Origin: a virus
Virus record (IMG/VR): IMGVR_UViG_3300032278_004274
Location: 1-40,277 of that record
Length of the DNA: 40,277 nucleotides
Direction: 5' to 3' (one strand)
Positions 29,303-37,722 of the stretch are shown one piece after another; the stretch's first letter is position 1, and each line of letters starts with the position of its first letter. The notes under the pieces were generated by a model. The model had not been told where the DNA came from. It searched no databases and saw only the letters and a list, made by a program, of their open reading frames with translations. Both the position numbers and the translations under genes were made by a program.

Positions 29303-32300
29303 GGACAAGTTGCTGACGGTCGGGTTGGTGATATCGGCGGCCACTGGTGCCGCGTCGCAGGCCCTGGGAAGACTGCGTAAAGACGCAGAAAGCCTCAATA
29401 AAAGCGTAGCGGCGATTGGCGCTGGGCGTCAAGCCATCGATCGGGTGGGGAAGCTGCGTGATGGGCTTGCCCAGGCGCAGGACCGCGCAGAGAAGACGCA
29501 CCTGGCTGCCCAGCGTATGGGCGAGAAGCTCACCACGGCCCAAGGCGCGGTGGGCCGGCTCTCCGGCAAGCTTGCCGACGCCAATGCTCAGGCGAAGCTG
29601 ACAGACAGCACTATCGCGCATACCGCTTCGGCGCTGCAGCTTTCACGCGATCGCGCCGAGTCACTTCGGCTACAACTGGCACTGGCTAAGGGTGCCGGTG
29701 CCGCTGGCGCGGCCGAGATGGGAAACCTGCGGCTCGGCATCGCCCGCGCTGGGAACGAGGCCGAGCGCCTTACCAAGGAACTTGACAAGGCCCGGCAACG
29801 CCAAGCGGCGACGCAAGCGGAGACGGAGCGTCTGCAGGCCGGGCTCACGCGTGCACAGGGCATCGCCGGGGGCCTTGCCAAGGAGGTCGGCGCGAGCGAG
29901 AACCGAAGCCGCGCAGCCCGACGGGAGCTGGACAACGTCGGTGCGAGCCTTTCGCGTGCCGAAGAGAATGCGCGACGGCTTGGCCTTCGTCTGGACGATA
30001 TCCAGCGAACAAGCCGCTCACTCGCCCAAATGGAACGCGCGGCGCAGCTACGCCAGTCGGGACGGCAGGACATCGAGCGCGGTCGACAGTTGCGCGCAGA
30101 AGCGAGGTCGGGCGTCGTCGAGACGGCTGCTGTGGGCTACTCGCTCCTCAAACCGGTTTCAGCGTTCGCGAAGTACGAGGACGCTGTCAAGAACATCGCC
30201 ATCACGGGCGAAATGAGCACTCAAGAGGAGGCATCGCTTGCGCGTGATATCCGGGGCAACGCGCTGCGCTATAACCAGCATCACGATGCTGTCGCCAAGG
30301 CCGTTGAGACGCTGGTGGCGGAAGGTATGGAAGGCGATGTTGCCGCTCGGCAATCTGGGCTGCTTGCAAAGACATCCACTGCCACCCGCGCCTCGCCTGA
30401 AGATCTCGCTCGCATGAATGTGAGCTTCCAGAAGGTGTTCGAAGTCTCGGACATGGAGAAGGCATTCAGTCAGGCCGCGAAAGCGGGCAAGCTCGGCTCC
30501 TTCGAGCTGCGCGACATGGCGAAATGGCTTCCCGAACTCGGTGCCTACTCCAAGGGCATCGGCCTCAAGGGAAACGAGGCTGTCGTCAGCCTCGCGGCGC
30601 GCCTGCAGGTTGCGAAGCTGGGGGCGGGCAGCAATGATGCCGGTGCCAACAACCTCAAGAACTTCCTCGCCAAGCTGACGTCGGTCGACACGCAAAAGGA
30701 CTTCAGCAAGCTTGACGTCGATCTGACCGGTGAACTGCGCAAGCAGGCGGCCTCCGGCAAAGACCCGATTACCGCCGGCATCGACATCATCTTGGCCCAG
30801 ATGCGCAAGGCCGCGCCAGCGGCCGCAGCGGAGATGAAGAAGATCGCCGACGATGTCGCGAAGATAGATGACCCTACCGAGCGCGCCGCGGAAATGGAAC
30901 GCCGGCGAGGCATGATCGAAGCACTCGGACAGCGTGCGGGCCTCGGCACCATGTTCCAGGACATGCAGGCTGTGTCGTACATCCTTGCCGAGATTCAGAA
31001 CCGTCCTAAGCTGACGGAGATTCTCGAGGAGGTCCGCACTGGCACGGGCAAGTCCGGCAAAGCTGTGATCGATGAAGACTTCGAGAAGCGTATGGCCGGC
31101 ACCTCGGAGAAGTTCAAGGCGCTCTCGATTGCTGCAACCGATCTGCTGATTAGCGTGGGCGGAGCGCTTGCGCCGACGGTAGTCGACCTGTCCGCCAGCT
31201 TGAAGTCGGCCACGGGTTGGGTTACTCGTATGAGCGATCAATATCCCCGCCTGGTGAGTGCGATCGGAACCACCGTGGGCGTGCTCATGGCGTTCTCCAT
31301 TGCGCGGATCGCCACGAAGTGGATTGCCGGCGGAGCGCTGTCAGCGATCGGTGCGGGCAAGGGGCTGCTCGGCTGGCTAACCGGCGCCAAAGCCGCGAAA
31401 GACATTCAGCGCGTCTACGTCGTCAACATGGGCGTAGGTGGTGGGCCGGATCTGGGTGGAGGTGGCGCTGATGGCCGCAGCGGTCGCCGGGGCCGGCTGC
31501 GTCGCGCAGGTGGCTCGCTAGGCCGTGGCCTCTCTCGTGCGGCTGGTGCGATGGGCGGCATTGGGCGTTCGGCCTTGTCCTTGCTCGGAAATAGCCCGGG
31601 CTTCTGGGCGGCGATGCGTGGTGCCGGCAAGATTCTCGCCCCGCTTGGTCTCGCAATGGCTGCGGGTGATGCTTTTAGTGCCGTGAGCGACCCAACGCTA
31701 TCGGCGCGCGAGCGACAGCGCGGCTTTGGCTCCGCTGCCGGGGGGTTCCTGGGAGGCCTAACAGGCGGCGCGCTTGCAGGGGCGGCGGCCGGCTCCATCG
31801 TGCCTGGCATCGGCACCGCTGTCGGGGGCGTTGTCGGTGGTCTCCTTGGCGCGGCAGGAGGTTCGCAAATTGGCGGCTGGCTGGCGTCTCAGATCGATAT
31901 TGGCAAAGTCAAAGAAACGTGGGTTTCGGCCAAGTCGGAGTTCCGGGAAGGGGTCTCCTACGTCAGAGGCCTGGTACCGGACTTTTCCCAGGCAGGCAGC
32001 GATATCATGGCCGGCCTCGCGCGCGGCATCGAGTCGGGCTTCGCGTGGGTGGACAGCGCTGTCTCCGGCATGGCCACTGCAATCGAGCGCCGCTTCAAGG
32101 GTCTCCTAGGCATCCAATCCCCTTCGCGCGTATTCGCAGAATTGGGTACGTTTGTCTCAGAAGGGGCGGCGCTAGGCATCCACACATCGAGCGGCATGGC
32201 CACGAATGCGGCCGCCGCGCTCGCAGCAGGGATCGTCGCCGCCGCATCGCCCGGGCAGAGCCTAGCCCAGCAATGGGCGAATAATGGCCTGCCAGCATGG

Positions 32301-32534
32301 GTGACGGCCGCTGCCGGTGGTGCTGGCGGTGCCGCGGCAGGCGGCGGTGGCCAGCCCCAGCCCTTGGTCATCACTTACGCCCCGCAGATCACTGTCGAAG
32401 CCGGTGCCGATGCGCAAGCTGTCGACGCGGCGGTTCATCGGGCGACGCGCTCGGCCTTTGCCGAGTTTGAGCGCCACTTCGACCGGCTCATGGCAGATCG
32501 TGGCCGGCGCAGCTACGACTACGGAGGCGCATGA
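29301..32534 (+). CDS. tape measure protein
   Basis: This 1077-residue protein sets the tail length. It begins MDKLLTVGLVISAATGAASQ as many tape measures do, then has a long coiled coil (about residues 25-270). A central PhageMin_Tail-type domain follows (about 290-600) with RDIRGNALRYNQHHDAVAKA and NNLKNFLAKLTSVDT. Further on are glycine-rich hydrophobic segments (about 650-860), including GGALAGAAAGSIVPGIGTAV, possibly used to cross the membrane during injection. Residues near 930-945 carry GIQSPSRVFAELG, common in this class. There is no good ribosome site before the ATG. Length fits a contractile tail of medium size. Confidence 0.95.
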   Translation: MDKLLTVGLVISAATGAASQALGRLRKDAESLNKSVAAIGAGRQAIDRVGKLRDGLAQAQDRAEKTHLAAQRMGEKLTTAQGAVGRLSGKLADANAQAKLTDSTIAHTASALQLSRDRAESLRLQLALAKGAGAAGAAEMGNLRLGIARAGNEAERLTKELDKARQRQAATQAETERLQAGLTRAQGIAGGLAKEVGASENRSRAARRELDNVGASLSRAEENARRLGLRLDDIQRTSRSLAQMERAAQLRQSGRQDIERGRQLRAEARSGVVETAAVGYSLLKPVSAFAKYEDAVKNIAITGEMSTQEEASLARDIRGNALRYNQHHDAVAKAVETLVAEGMEGDVAARQSGLLAKTSTATRASPEDLARMNVSFQKVFEVSDMEKAFSQAAKAGKLGSFELRDMAKWLPELGAYSKGIGLKGNEAVVSLAARLQVAKLGAGSNDAGANNLKNFLAKLTSVDTQKDFSKLDVDLTGELRKQAASGKDPITAGIDIILAQMRKAAPAAAAEMKKIADDVAKIDDPTERAAEMERRRGMIEALGQRAGLGTMFQDMQAVSYILAEIQNRPKLTEILEEVRTGTGKSGKAVIDEDFEKRMAGTSEKFKALSIAATDLLISVGGALAPTVVDLSASLKSATGWVTRMSDQYPRLVSAIGTTVGVLMAFSIARIATKWIAGGALSAIGAGKGLLGWLTGAKAAKDIQRVYVVNMGVGGGPDLGGGGADGRSGRRGRLRRAGGSLGRGLSRAAGAMGGIGRSALSLLGNSPGFWAAMRGAGKILAPLGLAMAAGDAFSAVSDPTLSARERQRGFGSAAGGFLGGLTGGALAGAAAGSIVPGIGTAVGGVVGGLLGAAGGSQIGGWLASQIDIGKVKETWVSAKSEFREGVSYVRGLVPDFSQAGSDIMAGLARGIESGFAWVDSAVSGMATAIERRFKGLLGIQSPSRVFAELGTFVSEGAALGIHTSSGMATNAAAALAAGIVAAASPGQSLAQQWANNGLPAWVTAAAGGAGGAAAGGGGQPQPLVITYAPQITVEAGADAQAVDAAVHRATRSAFAEFERHFDRLMADRGRRSYDYGGA

Positions 32535-33466
32535 TGTTCGCGGTGCTCGGCGATCTCGAGTTCGACACAATTGGCTGGCAGCCGCACAGCATTAAGCGGG
32601 GGGCGGATTGGGCCCAGCATCCGCTGATCAGCCGCAAGCCGCGGCTTGAGCGCGTCGCAGGCAAGCTCGACGAGCTGCAACTGCAGCTTGCTTTCCATCG
32701 GTACTTCGATGATCCCGCCTACCAGGCGCGGCGACTGCGCCAGTTGGTCGGCCAAGAGGTGCCTCTGCCGCTGGTGTTTGCGGACGGCGAGTATCTCGGG
32801 CGATTCATCGTCACGGACCTTGAGGAACGGCCGAAGGTGACACTACCCGACGGCGATGTGCTGGAAGCCGAATTTACCGTGTCGTTGCTCGAGTACGTCG
32901 GGGACGAACCGGCCCCAACGCCCGCGGCCGTTCGTGATCCACGCGCGCCGGTGCGCTCAGTCTACGAACTGTCCGGAGGTGGGCTCGGTGGGCTACTCAG
33001 TGGAATTCCGGGCGGCGCAGGCGGTTTTCCAGGGGGCAGCCTCCTAGGCAACCTGTCCAGCGCCGCCGCGAGCTATATGTCCGCCGCGCGCGGCGGCCTG
33101 GCAATGGCCAGCACGGCGCTGGATGCATTGAGGGCGGTTCAGAGCAGTCCGATTACGGCGATCGGCAAATTGATCAGTGTGGCGACGCCTCTCGCGCAAG
33201 CGGTGCCCGCACTCAGCGGACTCGGGGACACCCTTACGCAGGCGGCACCGTACCTGCAGGATGCCGCGCAGCTTGGACAGCAGGCCTACAACGCAGCTCG
33301 CAGCGCGAACGCAGCACTGAGTGCCGTGCGCTCAGGTGGCCTTGGTGGGCTGGTCAGTCGAATCGATACGGCAACAGGTATTGTCAGCAGCGTGGACAGC
33401 GCGCTGGGGGCACTGCGCAAGCCCGTAGCCAAGATGGCGCTTTCCTCAGTGCTACGTTTGCAATAA
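32531..33466 (+). CDS. P2 U-like tail protein with C-terminal extension
   Basis: The N-terminal 135 residues of this 311-residue protein fit P2 gpU, a tail completion component: FAVLGDLEFDTIGWQPHSIK, PRLERVAGKLDELQLQLAFH, and the ADGEYLGRFIVTDLEERPKV strand. The remaining 175 residues are Ala/Gly/Leu-rich and helical (residues about 170-310), an extension frequently seen in U-like proteins of Burkholderiales phages. The ATG overlaps the tape measure stop (ATGATG). GGAGG is located three bases before the first ATG and six before the second, so the start may be 32534. Confidence 0.88.
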   Translation: MMFAVLGDLEFDTIGWQPHSIKRGADWAQHPLISRKPRLERVAGKLDELQLQLAFHRYFDDPAYQARRLRQLVGQEVPLPLVFADGEYLGRFIVTDLEERPKVTLPDGDVLEAEFTVSLLEYVGDEPAPTPAAVRDPRAPVRSVYELSGGGLGGLLSGIPGGAGGFPGGSLLGNLSSAAASYMSAARGGLAMASTALDALRAVQSSPITAIGKLISVATPLAQAVPALSGLGDTLTQAAPYLQDAAQLGQQAYNAARSANAALSAVRSGGLGGLVSRIDTATGIVSSVDSALGALRKPVAKMALSSVLRLQ

Positions 33467-33469
33467 GCC

Positions 33470-33688
33470 ATGGCCGACGAATTCATCGAACATGTGACGA
33501 TTGACGGCGAGCGATGGGACCAACTCGCTGCGCGCTACTACGGCGATGCAAGCGCCTTTGGCCGCATCATCGACGTTAACCCGCACGTGCCGATTGGCCC
33601 AACGCTCGTGGGCGGCGTATGGCTGCGCATCCCTATCATTGACCTCGTCACCGCCACACCTGACCTGGAGTTGCCACCATGGCTGTAG
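33470..33688 (+). CDS. P2 X-like tail protein (LysM-like)
   Basis: This 72-residue protein corresponds to P2 gpX. It has the LysM-like sequence GERWDQLAARYYGDAS, then IIDVNPHVPIGPTLVGG and VWLRIP, which is the standard pattern. It is considered a baseplate hub or tail tube end component. It overlaps the start of the gpD-like gene by ten bases and follows the U-like gene after three bases. Product lacks any membrane feature. Confidence 0.93.
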   Translation: MADEFIEHVTIDGERWDQLAARYYGDASAFGRIIDVNPHVPIGPTLVGGVWLRIPIIDLVTATPDLELPPWL

Positions 33689-34710
33689 AGGAACCCAAGA
33701 GCCTGCAGCAGGCCATCCCGCGCTTCCAGTACGCGCTTGTCATGCGCGGCAAGGACGTAACAGCGGCGTTGGATCCATACGTCACACGCATCGAATTCCG
33801 GGACAACATCGAAGGTGAGTCTGATCAGCTCGATATCGACGTCGAAGACGTGGACGGACGCTGGCGCGAAGCCTGGTATCCGTCGAAGGGGGATGCCCTC
33901 CTGCTCTCACTCGGGCGGCGGGCCGAGCCGATGATCACTCTGGCCACCACCGAGATCGACGAGATCCGCTTCCGTGGTCCGCCATCGACGGTGTCGGTGC
34001 GCGCACTGTCCACCGGCATCAACGGCGGGTATCGCACCCGGGAGCCTCGGCCGTTCGAAAACATGACGCTCAAGCAAATTGCGCAGCACGTTGCGCGTCG
34101 CCGCAAGCTTACTCTGGTCGGCACGATCCGCGACATTCGCATCGACCGCGTCACCCAGTACCACGAGCGGGACGTGGAGTTCCTCGCGCGGCTCGCCCGC
34201 GAGTATGGCTATGCGTTCAAGATCACCGGCGGAAAGCTGGTGTTTCATGCGCTTGACGCCATGCGTGAGCAGGCCGGTATCCTGACCCTCACCGAAGCTG
34301 ATCTGAGCGACTACGAGTTCTCGGACCAGATCAAGGATGTCGCCAGCTCGGTTGAGTCGAGATACCATGACCCGCGCAAGAAGCGGCTCATCCGCCGGCG
34401 GCACAAAGCGGAAGGAGTGGGGGCCAGCACTGACACATTGCGCCTGCGCACCCGTGCGGGAACACCGGACATGGCACGGCACCGGACCGAAGCGGCTCTG
34501 GCCCGAGCCAATGATGATCGACTGGCAGGATCGCTTAGTCTGCGGGGCAACCCCCGCCTTGTCTCCGGCGCAAGTTTCACCCTCGAAGGGATGGGTAAGC
34601 TCGACGGCACGTGGCTGATCCGGGCCGCCGTCCATCGCATTACGCGCCAGACCGGGTACGCCACGAACCTCCAGGTGAGGCAAACCAAGCCGGCACGGAG
34701 GCAGTCATGA
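33679..34710 (+). CDS. P2 D-like baseplate hub / late control protein
   Basis: This 343-residue protein is of the P2 gpD/Mu gp44 hub family, which forms a ring between the tail tube and the spike. Family parts are SDQLDIDVEDVDGRWREAWY, the LSLGRRAEPMITLATTEIDE strand with the GPPSTVSVRALSTGI segment, and QYHERDVEFLARLAREYGYA in the middle. The C-terminal domain contains LVSGASFTLEGMGKLDGTWL. Its stop overlaps the gpV-like ATG by four bases. It is a structural protein despite the name late control D used for the P2 family. Confidence 0.93.
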   Translation: MAVEEPKSLQQAIPRFQYALVMRGKDVTAALDPYVTRIEFRDNIEGESDQLDIDVEDVDGRWREAWYPSKGDALLLSLGRRAEPMITLATTEIDEIRFRGPPSTVSVRALSTGINGGYRTREPRPFENMTLKQIAQHVARRRKLTLVGTIRDIRIDRVTQYHERDVEFLARLAREYGYAFKITGGKLVFHALDAMREQAGILTLTEADLSDYEFSDQIKDVASSVESRYHDPRKKRLIRRRHKAEGVGASTDTLRLRTRAGTPDMARHRTEAALARANDDRLAGSLSLRGNPRLVSGASFTLEGMGKLDGTWLIRAAVHRITRQTGYATNLQVRQTKPARRQS

Positions 34711-35339
34711 GTCGCGGCCCGAATACCCATAACGAAACCGGCGTTTCCCGCCAGGTCGGGACAGTGTCCGATATTGACGAGCGGGCCGGGCGCGTGCGCG
34801 TGCGCTTGCCGGAGTATGGCAATCTGCGATCGCCCTGGTTGGACGTCCTGCAGCGCAAGACGCAGGACGACAAGGACTACTGGATGCCGGATATCGGCGA
34901 ACAGGTTGCCGTGCTCCTGGACCTGTCCGGCGACGAAGGCTGGGTGCTGGGTGCCCTGTACTCGGAAGTGGACCAACCGCCGGTGGCGAGCCGCGACAAA
35001 TGGCACAGGCGCTTCAAAGATGGGGCAATGATCGAGTACGATCGGGCGGAGCATGCCTTCCGCCTTGAGTTGCCGGCTGGCGGCAAGGTTCTGATTGTCG
35101 CCCCAACCGGCGTATTGGTGCAAACCGACGAGGCTACACTTGACGCTAAGACTACCGTTTGTAAGGGAGACCTTGTCGTCGAAGGCAGGCTGACTTACCT
35201 TGGCGGCATGAGCGGAAAGCCTGGGCCCGGCGGCGGCAAGGCGGCCGACATTGAGGGCGACATTGGGGTGAATGGCAATATGGATGTCAGCGGTACGGTG
35301 ATGGATGGCGGTGGCAACAGCAACCATCATCGGCACTAG
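34707..35339 (+). CDS. baseplate spike protein (P2 V-like)
   Basis: This 210-residue protein is the central spike, of the gpV/Mu gp45 family. The N-terminal OB-fold has VSDIDERAGRVRVRLPEYGN, the middle YWMPDIGEQVAVLLDLSGDE, and the C-terminal third is a beta-helix-like run of short repeats leading to a glycine-rich end. The last residues NHHRH offer histidines that could bind the metal ion found at the tip of such spikes. The start at 34707 overlaps the D-like stop; the frame is open upstream without being coding. An intrinsic terminator follows immediately. Confidence 0.93.
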   Translation: MSRGPNTHNETGVSRQVGTVSDIDERAGRVRVRLPEYGNLRSPWLDVLQRKTQDDKDYWMPDIGEQVAVLLDLSGDEGWVLGALYSEVDQPPVASRDKWHRRFKDGAMIEYDRAEHAFRLELPAGGKVLIVAPTGVLVQTDEATLDAKTTVCKGDLVVEGRLTYLGGMSGKPGPGGGKAADIEGDIGVNGNMDVSGTVMDGGGNSNHHRH

Positions 35340-35341
35340 AA

Positions 35342-35372
35342 AAAGGCCCATATCCGGGAGATATGGGCCTTT
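35342..35372 (+). terminator. intrinsic terminator after the spike gene
   Basis: AAAGGCCCATATC (35342-35354) and GATATGGGCCTTT (35360-35372) form a perfect 13-bp stem with a CGGGA loop; the right arm ends in TTT. It lies two bases after the spike stop codon. It should stop most rightward transcription, so that the following block needs its own promoter. Confidence 0.85.
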
Positions 35373-35520
35373 CCTGCCACTTTATTGCTCTACCACTTCC
35401 TCTACCTGCGTTGCGCTTTCAGCAACGAGGAAATTCTAAGTTGTGAAGGCGTCGTGCGCCCCCCCGCTGAGGTTGGGGTCGGCTGTCATGGCAGCGTCAT
35501 TCTTAGCGCGGACGCGGTTG

Positions 35521-35538
35521 TTTTGAACCCGTTCAATG
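35521..35538 (+). promoter_or_regulatory. late-promoter dyad upstream of the W-like gene (PP-like)
   Basis: TTTTGAAC-CC-GTTCAATG carries the perfect inner dyad TTGAAC-CC-GTTCAA. Its centre is 42.5 bp before the W-like ATG at 35572, the same distance as at the protease. It is located between a strong terminator and the baseplate block, in the 232-bp gap 35340-35571. A hairpin GCGCTC-GCAG-GAGCGC (35540-35555) follows. The remainder of the gap shows nothing I can name. Confidence 0.75.
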
Positions 35539-35571
35539 GGCGCTCGCAGGAGCGCTCTTTACCATGGCCGT

Positions 35572-35958
35572 ATGAGTCTGATCGCGGCCACTCTCCCGAT
35601 TCGCTATGTCCACTGGCAGCACCGCCTCGGTGCGCTGGGGGAGGCCGTCACGGGTGTGGACGACGTCGTCCAAGCGTTCAGCATCATCCTGCGCACGCCA
35701 AAGGGCTCAGACCCGCTGCGGCCGCTTTTCGGTACGAGAATCTACCAGTATCTTGACTGGCCCATACAGCGCGCACGTCCGCATGTGGTTCGTGAGTCGA
35801 TAGAGGCGTTGCGCCGTTGGGAGCCCCGGGCCGTCGTCGAGCGAATCCTGTCCACGATCGACGGATCCCGCCTGAACCTGCGCGTTCCGTACCGGCTCGC
35901 CGATGGCATCGCCGGCACAACACTGGTGCCCTTCGACTTCGGCAGGGGGACGCCATGA
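35572..35958 (+). CDS. baseplate wedge protein (P2 W/gp25-like)
   Basis: This 128-residue protein fits the gpW/gp25-like family (Mu gp46), which joins the sheath to the baseplate wedges. The signature is VDDVVQAFSIILRTPKGSDP, then LRPLFGTRIYQYLDWPIQRA, the usual pattern ILxTPxGxxPLRPxFG. The C-terminal strand has LNLRVPYRLADG. The ATG at 35572 has no close ribosome site. A three-codon frame (ATG GCC GTA TGA, 35564-35575) with AGGAG upstream overlaps it and might couple translation. An ATG at 35536 would lie inside the dyad and is unlikely. Confidence 0.9.
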   Translation: MSLIAATLPIRYVHWQHRLGALGEAVTGVDDVVQAFSIILRTPKGSDPLRPLFGTRIYQYLDWPIQRARPHVVRESIEALRRWEPRAVVERILSTIDGSRLNLRVPYRLADGIAGTTLVPFDFGRGTP

Positions 35959-37091
35959 CCGAACGCGTCGTGCTTCCTCCGCCGGTCTATATTGAGACCG
36001 ATCCCGCAGTGATCCTGCGGGAACTGGTGACCGAGTGGGAAACGCTCACGAAAAAGCCGCTCTATCCGGGGCAGGCTGAGATGCTCTTCATCAACAATCG
36101 CGCCTATCGTGAGGCACTGCTGCGCCAGCAAGTGCAAGGCGCCGCCAAGAAGAACCTGGTTCGGTTCGCGGACGAGCCGATATTGGACTACCTCGGTGAG
36201 CTCGTCGACGTACAACGGCTACCGGCGCAGCCAGCCCGTACGACGATGCGCCTGGCCATGCCTGCGCCTGTTACGCAAGACCTCCTGGTCCGGGCCGGCC
36301 TCGTCATTGGCAGCGACGATGGCCAGGTTGAGTTCGAGACGCAGATTGATGTCACGATCCCCGCGGGTGGCGCTAGCGCTGACGTCGGCTCAATCTGCCT
36401 GGCGACTGGCATTGCCGGGAATGGATACAGGCCGGGCCGGATCTCTGAGCTGTCGGGCACCTATCCCGATGGGCTGACCGCCACCAATATCGAGATCACT
36501 GATAACGGTACAGAGCGCGAGGATTCCGAGCGCTATCGCGATCGCATCATCGACGCTCCGGCGGGGTTTTCCGTCGCGGGACCGCAGGACGCATACGAGT
36601 TTTTTGCTAAGGGGGCGCATCAAGACATCTGCGATGTGCGTGCCGTGTCTCCTGTTCCGTGTGTTGTGGAGGTCTACGTGCTGACCGTGAACGGCCCGCC
36701 GACAAAGGCCATGCGCGACCTCGTGCTGTCTTCCATCAACGGTAAGAAGCGTCGCCCACTCTCAGACGCTGTCAGCACCCCCGAGGTGCAGCAGGTCGAC
36801 TACGCCATCAAGGCAGAACTCACGTTGTTGACTGGAGCGGACCCCGATTTGACGCTTGCCGCTGCGAAAACGGCCATCAACCTTTGGCTGTATGGTGACA
36901 AGAACACTGTCGGCCGCGAGCGGATGCTTGGCGCAGACATCGTGCCATATCAGATCAAGGCGGCGTTCAAGGTTCCCGGTATTTATGACGTCCAGATCCC
37001 GAGCCTGGCAGGCACGATAGTGGTTCCTGAAAGCGTCTGGGCGCACTGCACATCGCTGCAAGTCAACTTGGTCGGGACCGCCAATGGCTGA
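35955..37091 (+). CDS. baseplate wedge protein (P2 J / Mu gp47-like)
   Basis: This 378-residue protein belongs to the gpJ/Mu gp47 baseplate family, part of the wedges that hold the fibres and trigger contraction. Features seen are the N-terminal WETLTKKPLYPGQAEMLFIN, LRQQVQGAAKKNLVRFADEP, LDYLGELVDVQRLP, the strand region VFETQIDVTIPAGG-type (here VEFETQIDVTIPAGGASADV), and the ERYRDRIIDAPAGFSVAGPQ and AYEFFAKGA segments. The ATG overlaps the W-like stop as ATGA. The I-like gene begins inside its last eight bases. Confidence 0.94.
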   Translation: MTERVVLPPPVYIETDPAVILRELVTEWETLTKKPLYPGQAEMLFINNRAYREALLRQQVQGAAKKNLVRFADEPILDYLGELVDVQRLPAQPARTTMRLAMPAPVTQDLLVRAGLVIGSDDGQVEFETQIDVTIPAGGASADVGSICLATGIAGNGYRPGRISELSGTYPDGLTATNIEITDNGTEREDSERYRDRIIDAPAGFSVAGPQDAYEFFAKGAHQDICDVRAVSPVPCVVEVYVLTVNGPPTKAMRDLVLSSINGKKRRPLSDAVSTPEVQQVDYAIKAELTLLTGADPDLTLAAAKTAINLWLYGDKNTVGRERMLGADIVPYQIKAAFKVPGIYDVQIPSLAGTIVVPESVWAHCTSLQVNLVGTANG

Positions 37092-37722
37092 GTTCGTATC
37101 AGTTCTGACGCCGCCGCTGGCCACCGACGCGCGTTTCACTGCGCTTGAGCAGCTCGAGGCCAAACTGCTCGCACACCACGATCTGTCCGGGCTGCTGCCG
37201 AATATCGTCGATACCGCGCCAGCCTGGCAGTTGCCATACCTTGCCGAACAGTTCGGCGTTCTGGGCACTGAAGCCTGGCAGATGTGCCCGGACGACGACG
37301 CTAGGCGGGAACTGGTTCGCAACGGCATCCGGCTACGCAAGTATTGGGGCACGCCTTGGGCTATTGAGGAGGTTTTCCGCATCCTTGGCCTGCCGGCAGC
37401 GCTGGAGGAATGGTTCAACTACGGCGGCCAGCGCGGCACCTTCCGCGTTGATATCACGGTGCCGGACCGCGGCATCGACGAAGATCTGTACAACCGCGCC
37501 GTACGGGCGGTGCTTCAGTACAAGAACCTGCGCTCGCACCTGGACCGTCTGCGCGTTGTTGCGAACTCGAAGGGAACGCTATACATCGGCGCGGCCACGG
37601 TTGTCGGGGAAAACATCACGGTCGGCCCGTGGTCCCCGCCTGAGAGCCACAGCGCGGGCGTGGTGAACATCGGCATGGCCACCACGATGACCGAAATCAT
37701 TCACGTCTATCCTCGACACTGA
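37084..37722 (+). CDS. tail protein (P2 I / Mu gp48-like)
   Basis: This 212-residue protein is of the P2 gpI/Mu gp48 type, the third baseplate wedge part, and probably connects the wedge to the fibre. Recognisable pieces are LPYLAEQFGVLGTEAWQMCP, DDDARRELVRNGIRLRKYWG and TPWAIEEVFRILGLPAALEE, with the conserved tryptophans. The C-terminal part after LDRLRVVANSKGTLYIGAAT is variable among phages and may be fibre-facing. The stop overlaps the ATG of the fibre gene. Confidence 0.92.
   Translation: MAEFVSVLTPPLATDARFTALEQLEAKLLAHHDLSGLLPNIVDTAPAWQLPYLAEQFGVLGTEAWQMCPDDDARRELVRNGIRLRKYWGTPWAIEEVFRILGLPAALEEWFNYGGQRGTFRVDITVPDRGIDEDLYNRAVRAVLQYKNLRSHLDRLRVVANSKGTLYIGAATVVGENITVGPWSPPESHSAGVVNIGMATTMTEIIHVYPRH

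Noticed and set aside
30159-31241. 360-residue open frame on the minus strand
   Set aside because: Antisense to the tape measure gene; long frames on the complementary strand are common at this GC content.
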